Origin: Amphiura filiformis | Taxonomy: Eukaryota; Echinodermata; Ophiuroidea; Amphilepidida; Amphiuridae | NCBI RefSeq assembly: GCF_039555335.1 | Contig: NC_092629.1 | Location: 7,363,432 to 7,427,431, forward strand | Length of the DNA: 64,000 nt | Direction: 5' to 3' | Shown here: positions 48,251-59,007 of the stretch, piece by piece | Position numbering within the stretch: the stretch's first letter is position 1 | Layout: the number at the start of each line of letters is the position of its first letter | Made by a program: the position numbers and the translations under genes | Notes under the pieces: generated by a model | The model's input: only the letters and a program-made list of their open reading frames with translations | The model's database searches: none | Told to the model about the DNA's origin: nothing

Positions 48251-48485
48251 GGGACCGTTCACAAACACTTGTAAGGGGGGCTGATGCAAAAGGGGGGGGG
48301 GACTGAAAATTTTTGACCCTCCTAAGGGGGGGGGGCCTTAAAAAATGACCACAAGTTGACCCATAATTTTCATGTCAAAAAGGGGTGGCCTGAAATTTTT
48401 GAGGTCTGTAAAGGGGGCCCCAAAAAATTTTCGCGATGAAGTTTTTTGCATCAGGCCCCCCTTACAAGTGTTTTGAACGGTCCCT
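48251..48485. mobile_element. Foldback MITE, GGGACCGTTCACAAACA family, copy 3
   Basis: GGGACCGTTCACAAACACTT at left; AAGTGTTTTGAACGGTCCC complementary at right (one base lost). G and C runs inside. Confidence 0.85.
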
Positions 48486-49514
48486 AAAACACATTCATCG
48501 CAATATTTTGTGTTTGTGTGTTTTCTTTTTCTTCCATCTTGGCCTGTACCACCGGGCTGTAACAAGACAAAGTTCACTGAACTTGGCTCTGAAAACAACA
48601 CTTGAACACCGGGACTTGAACATGGTCCAGCCGACTGAAGATCACGTTCAGATAATAATCAGTCCAGGGTACTGCATTTTGCATTTTAGTCAAAACATAA
48701 ATGATCCCTGGGCGGGTCATATCCCAGGCACCCACATATATTGCACATGCTGCACAGTAAATACGTACAATAATAAAAGGTGAATTTATTTGGAAATATT
48801 CAAATAAAAAGATTAATATCGTTCTAAATCTGGCACAAGAAGGTGCAATAAACCTGATCAATATTTATTGCATGTGTTGCGAAATAATAGCTCAGGCGAA
48901 ATGCTTGTGTCTGGGCAGGGATTGCCCATAAACCTTTACGTTGCTGCAAATAAGTTCCCCTCTTGATGCACAGCATCTGTTGTACTTTTCTCATTCCTCT
49001 CAAAAATTATTTCTACGTATTTATGTGCACATAGTATCATGAATCATTATGATCATATTGAATTTGTCAATTATTTCACATATCAAAGTAAAATTGTGGT
49101 TCTTACACCGTTAACTTTAAATATGCTGCAAATAGACATGTAAACACCCGCACTGCACGTACAATGCACGTAAACAATCTGTTATGTCGCGTAGTAATAT
49201 GTTGGCAAGCGTCATTTGGTGAGTTGGCGTACATAAGTGCCTGTGACGTCACCAACAATAATAAGACCACAGCCTGACCACAGAAAACGATCAGCCCACG
49301 TATTTTTCGTTATCAATAGGGCCTACGTTGTTTATTTCGCAATATCAGCTGTTGAGAGTGCAATTGTGCAAAAATGCTTGTTATTCAGCTTTATTCGAGC
49401 ATATTGGATGAGTTGAAAGAAAAATAAATCATTTAATAATTTTGAAGGAGATTAAAAATAAAATAAATAAAAATAAAAAAAAAATTTCCAATCCAAAATA
49501 TAACACTGTCAAAG

Positions 49515-50027
49515 GGTGGTGCAATAATTATGTGTAGGCCTACCCTGGGGTGGTGAATTAGAGAGGGGGGAGATTTTTGGCAGGCCAAACGGGGGGGAAG
49601 CATTTTTTGGCAGATCGAAAGGGGGGTCAAGCGATTTTGGGCAGGTCAAAAGGGGGGCAACCAATTTTTGGCACATAGGCCTATATTTTGGGCACTGTTT
49701 CTATATAGGGCCTACGCCCTAAAAAGGTGTAGGAAAACGTTAGGAACACGTTCAAATTATGCAAAATTTCCTGCTCGCTGCGCGCGCATTTATAGGCCTA
49801 TAAGACAATTTACGGTTTTAAATTCGGGTTCCCTGAAATCTTGCATTGTGTAGGGGGGGGCAAAGATTTGCACATCAAAAAAGGGGGTGCAAAGGTTTTT
49901 TGGCTTGTCGCAAGGGGGGGCAAAGATTTTTTGTCACGGCCAAAGGGGGGGGGCAAGCAAATTTTGGCAGACCATTTTGAGAATTCACCACCCCGGGGTA
50001 GGCCTACACATAATTATTGCACCACCA
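49515..50027. mobile_element. Foldback element with GGTGGTGCAATAATTATGTG ends
   Basis: GGTGGTGCAATAATTATGTG then TAGGCCTACCC at 49515, complement GGGTAGGCCTACACATAATTATTGCACCACC ending at 50027 (arms over 30 bp). Interior G-rich repeats of GGGGGGCAA(A/G)...TTTTTGGCA. A decayed relative is at about 55880-56215. Confidence 0.85.
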
Positions 50028-50249
50028 CTAAACCGTTTTATTTATACAGAAAATAAAGTTTTAAAAAAGCTAGGCACCAATGTAGGCCCATATGGGTATA
50101 AAACGCATAGGCCTAAATGTTAGAAATAGAAATAAGCATTAATTTGTAGAGCGCCATTTATCTACAAATAAATCCACGGCGCTCCGCTGTAAAACATGAA
50201 AAACCAAAAAAAAAAAAATTAAAAATTAAAAAAACAAACAAAACACACA

Positions 50250-53050
50250 CCCCCACACCAAATAATATCCAAAATATCTAAAATATCCAAATTATCCTAA
50301 TTAGCCCTAATAGGCCTAATATCCAAATTATCTAAAATATCCAAATAGGCCTAGGCCTATCTGAAATATCCAAATTAGGCATAGGCCCTAATAATATTCA
50401 AAATATCCAAATTATCCTAATTAGCCATAATAATATCCAAAATATCAAAATATGGTCAATTCCAAGCACCCTCGCCCAAATTGTCAAAATTTGAAAATCA
50501 AGTCAAGTATGTGATTTTGGTCTCATATTGTAGCTAAAAAGCTATACGGTATATATTTTCTGAAAACGTACTTGTTTTTAGGAGGAAATTGTGTTCTTGA
50601 CTGGTAAAAGCAGCAAAACTAAAAATACAGCAACTGCTCTGTACTGTAAAATTTTGGAAACAAATTATGCATGTGAATACAAAGTTTATAATTAACTCAA
50701 AATTATAAACACCAGAAATTTTCATATTTTATAACGTGTAGCTTCGTCAGCCGTGTTTGAGTACCAATTTTAAAATAAGGTTGATTTTCATTGAAATTAT
50801 CTAAAATATCCAAATATCTGAAATATCCAAATTATCCTAATGAGGCATAATAATATCCAAAATATCCAAATTATCCTAATTAGCCATAATAATATCCAAA
50901 ATATCTAAAATATTCAAATTATCCTAATTAGCCATAATAATATCCAAATTATCTAAAATATCAAAATATCTGAAATACGGTATCCAAATTATCCTAATTA
51001 GCCATAATAATATCCAAATTATCTAAAATATCCAAATATCTGAAATATCCTAATTATCCTAATGAGGCATAATAATAACCAAAATTATCCTAATTAGCCA
51101 TAATAATATCTAAAATATCCAAATTATCCTAATTATCCCTAATAATACCGTATCTCTCATAGCGTGTATGCGGACGTGTTCATCTTTATCATAATCCCGT
51201 GACCCGTCCATGTACCTTTTTGTCCTTTAATTTTGATTTATTTTTCCTTCTTTCTGTATTATCATGTCCACTGGTCTCTGGCTCGCAAGTCGCGTAGCTT
51301 CGCGTGGCTCTGCGCCGTTTACGCGAGCATTGGCGTAGTGCGCATTACGCTCGCGCGCCGACGCGCTGCCTGCCAGCTGCAGTGACGCGCAGTCTGGCAA
51401 CTGATTTTCATAACAAAAACTCCGTGTTTACCCATATTTTCATTGTGTTTTTGCAGCCAATTCTTGACCGATTTCAACCAAATAAAGTCCAGGCAATTTC
51501 CCGTATATTTCTCGATCTCCCGTATGAATTTGGCGACATTTGGATCGAAACTGACGGAGCCTTTTACATAAACCACATACACACACACATACAACATTAG
51601 CCTATTTATAGTAAGACTAGCGGGATACCCGCGCTTCGCGCGGGTCCCCGCTAGATGAGTAAATGGGAGCGTTCACTATAACAGGAAGAATTAATGGACA
51701 GGTAGAATCATCGAAAAGATACATTTTGATTTTTGTTGTTTATACAACACACATATTTTTCCCGTATACGTCCTCTCAGAGCGTGTATGCGGACGTGTTC
51801 ATCTTTATCATAATCCCGTGACCCGTCCATGTACCTTTTTGTCCTTTAATTTTTATTTATTTTTCCTTCTTTCTGTATTATCATGTCCACTGGTCTCTGG
51901 CTCGCAAGTCGCGTGGCTCTGCGCCGTTTACGCGCGCATTGGCGTAGTGCGCATTACGCTCTCGCGCCGACGCGCTGCCTGCCAGCTGCAGTGACGCGCA
52001 GGCTGGTAACTGATTTTCATAACAAAAACCCCGTTTTTACCCATATTTTCACTGTTTTTGCAGCCAATTCTTGACCGATTTCAACCAAATATAGTCGAGG
52101 CAATTTCCCGTATATTCCTCGATCTCCCGTATGAATTTGGCGACATGTGGATCGAAACTGACGGAGCCTTTTACATAAACCACATACACACATACAACAT
52201 TCCCCTATTTATAGTAAGATTATCCCTAATAATACCGTATCCAAGTAGGCCTATATCTAAAATATCTGAAATATCCAAATTATCCTAATGAGACATAATA
52301 ATAACCAAAATATCCAAATTATCCTAATTAGCCATAATAATATCCAAAATATCCTAATTAGCCCTAATAATATCCAAATTATCTAAAATATATATGAAAT
52401 ATCCAAATTAGGCATAATAATATTCAAAATATCCAAATTATCCTAATTAGCCATAATAATATCCAAAATATCTAAAATATCAAAATTATCCTAATTAGCC
52501 ATAATAATATCCAAATTATCTAAAATATTAAAATATCTAAAATATCCAAATTATCCTAATTAGCCCTAATAATATCCAAATTATTCAAAATATCCAAATT
52601 ATCCTAATTAGCCATAATAATATCCAAAATATCTAAAATATCAAAATTATCCTAATTAGCAATAATAATATCCAAATTATCTAAACTATCAAAATATCTA
52701 AAATATCGAAATTATCTTAATTAGCCCTAATAATATCCAAATTATCTAAAATATCCAAATATCCGAAATATCCAAATTATACTAATTAGCTATAATAATA
52801 TCCAAAATATCTAAAATATCCAAATTATATACTAATTAGCCATAATAATAGCCAAATTATCTAAAATATCCAAATATCTAAAATATATAGGCTAAATATC
52901 CATATTAGGCTATATCCTTGATATTTAAATATCCAAATTATCTAAAATATCCAAATATCAGTACCGGTATAGGTACAACTATTATCCAAATTATCTATAA
53001 TATCCTTTAATAATATCCAAATATCTTAAATATCTAAATAGCTTAATAGC
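50250..53050. repeat. AT-rich satellite (ATCCAAATTATCCTAATTAG), interrupted
   Basis: Irregular arrays of ATATCCAAATTATCCTAATT / AGCCATAATAATATCCAAAA / TATCTAAAATATCC words at 50250-50460, 50795-51150 and 52225-53050, with no longer fixed period. Split by a non-satellite segment (50460-50795) and the duplicated GC-rich block. Confidence 0.85.
51155..52220. mobile_element. Tandem duplicate of a ~450-bp GC-rich retroelement-like block
   Basis: Two copies (about 51160-51610 and 51775-52220) share GCGTGTATGCGGACGTGTTC, GACCCGTCCATGTACCTTTT, GCCAATTCTTGACCGATTTC and CGAAACTGACGGAGCCTTTT. Between them lies a 38-nt hairpin CTAGCGGG-ATACCCGCGC-TTC-GCGCGGGT-CCCGCTAG (51617-51654). No protein frame is conserved between the copies. 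Type uncertain; possibly a SINE or LINE tail. Confidence 0.6.
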
Positions 53051-53763
53051 TGAAGCTAATTGGATATTTGTCAGGATAATTTAGAAATTTAGATAGTTTA
53101 TAGACGAATCCAATTTCACGCATTCCAATACCTTAATGGCTGCCAAAGTGTTACACATTAGACAAAAGAATGATAACAGTTTACAACACAAAAGAATCTA
53201 ACATCGATTTTAATTTAAGCGGCCTTTTGGTCGACCAAATCCTGACCATGACTTGGCTCGTTGGATTCGTCTATACAATCCCGCACCTTAATGTTTATTA
53301 GCTTCCAAGCCAAGACTTTTCAGATGGGCAGGGGAGACAAATTTCAAGGAGGGGGAAAACGTTGACGAAAATGGGCTAAAAAGTACAAAAAAGGCCTAAA
53401 AATATCAGGGCGGCTAACATCCCACAGGATGGCAACTGGCAAGACGGGGGGGACTTCTCACGGGGTGGGGAAGCTGGCCCTCCCCTGGCTACGCCACTGA
53501 TGCGCTCTGCTCCTTTTAATTTAAAAAAGTCCGATGGCCGTGACATTTAAATAACTTGTTTGTGACGTGACCAACAGATAAACTTAAAAAATACTCGATT
53601 CGATGCCTGTATCAATAGCCTATGTGATACCGTATGTCAACTATAAAATCACGCACGATTGGCATGCGATATATGCGAAATGCGAATCTATGTTCTGATT
53701 TAGCTCCTATATAATTATACGGATCGACATCTGTCAAGAAATTTTATGCTTAAAAGCATAATA

Positions 53764-55858
53764 TACAGTGCACAACTTATCAGTTCCCCCTAATGCTTTT
53801 TGAAATAAATCGAAAATTATTTAACGAAATGTAAAATTGTAAAAAGTTATGAGTAACCTTATTTGTTTTACAAATCTGGGCCAATTTGTAGTGTCACACA
53901 TCATTGCGTTTGGCCACAATGGTTCATTATGTAAAAAAGAGGGAGTTTTAAAAGTTGCACCTGAGTCCATAGGAGTCAATTGTCAAACAATACAGTATGT
54001 TAGGCCTGTCCATGTGTTTGTAATGGAAATAAAACTTAAAGTCTAGATGTTTAGTAGGGGATGTGTCCTCCTGCACTGTTGACAAGTGCATTGCAACGTC
54101 GAGCAATTTCTTTCACCGGTACATTTTCATCCAGCAAACCTATTGCCAAGGATGATCTCCTGGATGGGGCAGCTTTAATTAGCATGAGGCCGCATTGATA
54201 TGTAAATAGCGTATTGTTATTTAAATTTGCGCCCAGACGTATTGAGGGCGACAGTCATGTTATCCAGACGGAGAATGGCTGCATATATGCCGGGCATGTC
54301 AATTTGCTGAGTGAAGGCTGATAATCACCTTTCTGTATAGGTAATAAGCTAGTATATTTCGTGTACCAGTTGGTTATAACAAAAATTAGTATCTTATTAA
54401 ATATATTAAATGTATAAACTTTGAAAGTTACATGAATTTGAAGAGCAGAGCTTCGAAATCTAGCTAAGTCAGGTGATGTGAAATTCTGCTGCGTGACCCC
54501 CTCTGCGTGGTAGAATTATATTCATAAAACATTGAATTTAACAGATATCATGGGCAGCCAACCATGATTTATCAGCATTTAAAATATATGTTAATTAACA
54601 AAGATAAATAATAAAGAGTACAAATGGCAATTAACTAGTAAACAAGCCTGAAATCTTTAAATGTTGCCACGTGTTTTCCCGAACACATGATATGTCACCA
54701 TGTGACCACTATTCAGATTTACCGTAAATATTTGGAGTATGCTTGCACATCATGCACATACACTGTGCATTTCTTTACCTTCGTATAAAATTAATAATTC
54801 ATGCTGGGAGCCAAGTAACATTGTCTGCTCAGCGCAGATTGGTATTTTATTTGACTTGAGAGCATAATAGAAATACATAAAACGAATCATGGCGCCATGA
54901 TGGAAGGTCAGGTCGGGTATCAAAGGTTATTATAACTTAAATACTACTTGTATTTTCCACCTTGCCTCTGTCACATATTTCCTTCATATTATTGACAGCA
55001 AGTCCTAATTTTGACTTTGCTACTGCAAAATGTCATTTCATATCAAATTAGTAGACTTTCTTTGAAAAAACATATCACTGGTGCCTGATGGGAATACCCG
55101 TCCGCCATTTCATTAAACTGGATCGTTTTCGCCTGGTTTGCGCCCAGATGTATTGGGGGCGTGCTATACTCTCATTGAACAGGCAAAGTTCGCAAAACTA
55201 ACAACGTTGTTATTTGCCAAACTCAATTAACATGATCCAAGGGGTCGAACATGAATTATTCATAACGAGCTATAACGGATCGATAACTGGCCTCACTTTC
55301 TAGCAAGTAAACCAGCTGAATTTTTCATAGATTTTGCGTTGCTAATAGAACAACCGTGAATTTAGTGTCACCCCTTGCTATTGCTCTACCGCGAAGAAAT
55401 TCGGGCAAACGCGGCATTATTAAAATGTGACTTTTCACATGTGATGAACTACTGGCGATGTGGTCTATTCACACTGCAGTACATATCCTTCCATCTCAGA
55501 CATTTATCATTAAAAAGAAAAGAATAAAACACCTGCTTTGCTTTTCAAGAAGAAGAAGAAGAAGAATACCAAAGATTAAGTTTTCTTTTACAAACACATG
55601 AATATCCCTGTCCTACTGTATTGTTTGAGAATAGTCCTATGGACTCAGATGCAACTTTTAACACTGTTTAAAACGGTCTCCTTTTTTTACATAATGAACC
55701 ATTGTGACTGACCGCAATGACGTGTGACGCTCAAATTTGGTCCACATGTGTAAAACAAATCAGGCTATCCATATCATTTTACAGGTTTGCATTTCGTCAA
55801 ATAGTTTTCGATTTATTTAAAAAATATGTAGGGGGGAACTTATAAGTTGTGCACCCTA
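53764..55858 (-). mobile_element. Tc1/mariner-like element with long inverted repeats, defective
   Basis: Left end TACAGTGCACAACTTATCAG, right end complementary to TAGGGTGCACAACTTATAAG, both at TA. The arms continue as inverted repeats for ~240 bp (53764-54005 and 55612-55858), e.g. CAATGGTTCATTATGTAAAA against its complement. On the minus strand at 54055-54175 a reading frame ends KEIARRCNALVNSAGGHIPY then stop, resembling the C-terminal RRC.A.I...GGH..Y end of Tc1/IS630-type transposases. No catalytic DDE domain was found; the interior is deleted or decayed. Confidence 0.7.
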
Positions 55859-55877
55859 TATATACGAGAACCATGGT

Positions 55878-56215
55878 CCAATTATGTGTACCCCGGGCGG
55901 GAGGTGGTAAATTCCTAAAATGGTCTGTCAAATCCCCTCACCCTTTGGTCATGATGACTGTGCCAAAAATCTTTACATCCCTTTCGACGTGACAAAAAAC
56001 CTCTGCCCCTTTCATTTGCCCCCCCCTACACGTGTTATATGCAAGATTTTGTCTCATCATATTGCAGTGCAGCGAGCAGGAAAATTTGCATTTTGAACAT
56101 GTTCCTAACGTTTCGACTTCCTCCACCTTTTTAGGGCGTATAGAAACAGTGAAAACATCTCCTGCCAAAAATTGCTTGCCCCCTCCCCCTTTCGACCTGT
56201 CAAAAAGTACTCCCC
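55878..56215. mobile_element. Decayed relative of the 49.5-kb foldback element
   Basis: AATTATGTGTACCCCGGG... with complementary-strand versions of the TTGGCAGG(T)...GGGGCAA repeats. Right end not defined. Confidence 0.45.
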
Positions 56216-56904
56216 GCTTGGTCTGCTTCCAAGGCCAGGGGAATTTTGCGTCTTGTGTCAATGTCCAATCGTCCTGCTGTGCACAACCATGGTCTTCTTT
56301 GTGTTCAAGATCACACTATGGACCACAATGGCCTCATCCCAATGGTATAGTTCAATAACCTCAATTAAACAAGCATAATGCAAAATTTGACTTCAAGTTG
56401 CAGAGTATGAGTTCAGGTACCCTAATAGTGCTGAGCACCTATTGTATATATAGGTATGCTAGGTGAATTTAAATTTGCCATCAAACTGCATCATTTTATA
56501 TATCAAATTAAAGCCCTTGGGTAAACAAAGCCAAAACTGAAAACCATTTTTTCATAGCACTTTCCATAGCAAAGTTACATCTTGTCAAAGATTGACTTTC
56601 ATCAAAAAGTTTCAGCTAGCAAAATCCCCAAAACGGCATTTCGGGGGTGTTTCTAGATCTTAGTCTCATTATGATAGCAGCTTTTTTTAATGGAAATGCT
56701 ATCCAAATCCGTCTAAAATTCCATGTGCGGGTGACTTATCACCATAAAAAATCATATATTTGGGTCAAGTGAAGTATAGAAAACATATTTATGTAGGTTT
56801 CTTTCTTCGGGCACTTGTTTTAAATTTCTATGTAAAAATGCATTGACATTGTCGGCGAATTTGACTGACTAGCAAATGTGGGAAAACTAAGGTTTGCCTG
56901 GGTT

Positions 56905-57250
56905 ACCTAGTATATAACACCTCCTTGGAAGTCTTCCAGAACAACTCGCATGAGGCTCTCAGCATAGATGTTAAAGATCTGAGGAGACAAAATGCACCCT
57001 TGTCTGACACCTTTGCTAATTCGGAATCACTCTGACACGTCACCTCTAGTTCTGACTGAAGATTCCTGATCCTAGCGTACTGATGAGCTTCACCATGTGA
57101 TGACCGGGGAATCCCATTCTCCCATGATGTTCCAGTCTTGATGACTGACATTCGATGAAACAAAGGTAGAGTGGAATGGAATGTCCTTTGCACTGATTTT
57201 TCAATGATGTCTCGAATATTAACAATTTCGTCCATCCAATGATGATCACA
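56905..57250 (-). pseudogene. LINE reverse-transcriptase remnant
   Basis: Minus strand, ending at a TAG (56907-56909), reads TRGDVSE-stop-FRISKGVRQG then CILSPQIFNIYAESLMRVVL: the RT fingers/palm motif GVRQGCILSP.lFNiYaE typical of non-LTR (LINE) reverse transcriptases. Where the family has Trp after VSE there is a TGA stop. Upstream, GFPGHHMVKLISTL in another frame corresponds to the preceding G(I/F)P..(V/L)..L(I/L)..L segment, so at least one frameshift is present. The catalytic FADD block, which should follow, is missing because the frame stops. The fragment is bounded on its 5' side by the element at 57258. Confidence 0.85.
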
Positions 57251-57257
57251 CGGCACA

Positions 57258-57548
57258 CCCAGTGGGGTAGCCAGGATTTTGGAACCGAGGGGGCACAACT
57301 TGTAAATGTACCGATGCAAATATTTTGTATCGACGGAAGTTGTGATTTGTTGACCCCAAAATTTTTTGCATGGTTTGAAAAATGAAGAGCAAATAAAAAA
57401 TAAAAAATCTAAAATTTTCATCATTTTCTTTACAATTTTTTCAACAACACCTTCCGTCTCCCGACGGCCTTACATGTAGGCCTACCGACGGCCATGACTC
57501 GAGCGGGGGGCACCGGCCCCTGGTTCCCCCACTGGCTACGCCACTGAT
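57258..57548. mobile_element. MITE with CAGTGG(G/C)GTAGCCAG ends
   Basis: CCAGTGGGGTAGCCAGGATT at the left and CTGGCTACGCCACTGATC complementary at the right; ~290 bp. A fragment with the same end occurs at 53485-53500. Confidence 0.7.
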
Positions 57549-57674
57549 CACACCTTGCTCACCAGATGCCTTAGCCTACGCCTGAAATCTCTTCACCGTC
57601 AGCCTGGTGATCTCTTTCATTGCTTGCATCCAGCATTCCAGAAGAGGTGGTGGTTCATAGTCATTGATTGATGG

Positions 57675-58605
57675 CAGTGTTGTAGTCAAGACCTCTATGT
57701 CCGAGACCGAGACCAAAACCAAGACCTGCCCGTCCGAGATCGAGACCAAGACCGAGACCAAACCTTCCGAGACCAAGACCACCCCTTCCGAGACCGAGAC
57801 CTCTAAGTTCCGAGACCAAGACCGAGACCTGAGACCTTGGTTTAATCCCCTGGGATACTCAAGTTTGGTTTGGGTAGGGGTGTGCCGCTGATAATTTAAA
57901 AGGGAACCCATCATTGTACCAACTGTTCAAGAAATTTGGACCTGCAGTTAACACTTTTGTCTTAATTTTTGCAATTTTTTCTCCAAATTTTGGGAAAATT
58001 TCAAAAATGTTGGCGATAGTGGAGGCAAAATTAGGCTAGTGTGTGAAGGGCTGGAAACAACAGTGCGCGAAGCGCACAAAATTGAGCAATTTTACCATAT
58101 TTGGGCCAAAAACACACTTGTTTTTCGTGCTGAAAAGAAGATGCACACTGCACAGGGCAACTATTTGTTCAGATCTATTTTGCTTTTGTGGAGAATGTTC
58201 CCCTTGCACAAGTTAAGTGGGATCCTCACTTCCACCACCTGCCCACCTATGTTTAATCATGAACTGAAATTGGAAGCTCACATCCGAACAAGCTCACTTA
58301 TGATTCATTTATAACTTTTTATAACCTTATAAAATGATTTCTGTATCTTTATTCTTAACAATTTCTTCAACATTCATTGAAATTTAGGGTAAGGAATAAA
58401 TAATGAACAAAAACAGAAAATCATATCTTTTTTCAGGTCTCGACAGGTCTCGAACAAAAAACGTTCGAGACCGAGACTTTTGAGGTCCGAGACCGAGACT
58501 TTTGAGTTCCGAGACCGAGACCTTGACATCCGAGACCGAGACACTACAAAAAAGGTCTCGAGATGGTCTCGAGACCGAGACCTGGTCTCGAGACCTACAA
58601 CACTG
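57675..58605. mobile_element. Non-autonomous hAT element with 8-bp target duplication
   Basis: Ends CAGTGTTGTAG and CTACAACACTG, flanked by perfect ATTGATGG duplications (57667-57674 and 58606-58613). CAGTGTTG-type ends and 8-bp duplications are hallmarks of hAT transposons. Both sub-terminal regions are GAGACC/GGTCTC minisatellites (57700-57835 and 58435-58590). No transposase; the largest interior open frame (58039-58314) resembles nothing known to me. Confidence 0.9.
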
Positions 58606-58879
58606 ATTGATGGTCGATTCCTCTTCTGTTCATATAGGCCTATGCTCAGTGTAGTATTCTGTCCATCGGGTTTTGATGTCTGCACTCTCAATAAATTTGG
58701 TGCCATTTCTATCAGCTTCTAGGCCTATCATTTATGATAGTCAGTTCTTTACCAGAGCAAACACTTTTCCTGTTCTTTCCACTTCCTCACATTTTCCAAA
58801 TATGGAGTTAAAATAAAAGTAGGTTAAAGAAAATATTTTTAGCATGTTTTTCTGGGTTTTTCTGAAAACGTAATCCAGT

Positions 58880-58950
58880 GATATAAAAATCTCAACTTCT
58901 TTTGAGAAAAGTGGGGGATGATGCTGTGGATCACCCTAGGCAAAATATAG
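58880..58950. repeat. Dispersed repeat also found at 300-365
   Basis: AAAAATCTCAACTTCTTTTG...AAAGTGGGGG...TGATGCTGTGGATCAC is shared with 305-356. Confidence 0.7.
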
Positions 58951-59007
58951 GCTTGCACATGCACCATGCGGACTGCAGTCGGAGTATTGGCAATCATTTA
59001 TATAATA

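Noticed and set aside
57664-57891. Thr/Glu/Lys-rich open frame (SETETKTK...)
   Set aside because: Translation of the GAGACC minisatellite inside the hAT element.
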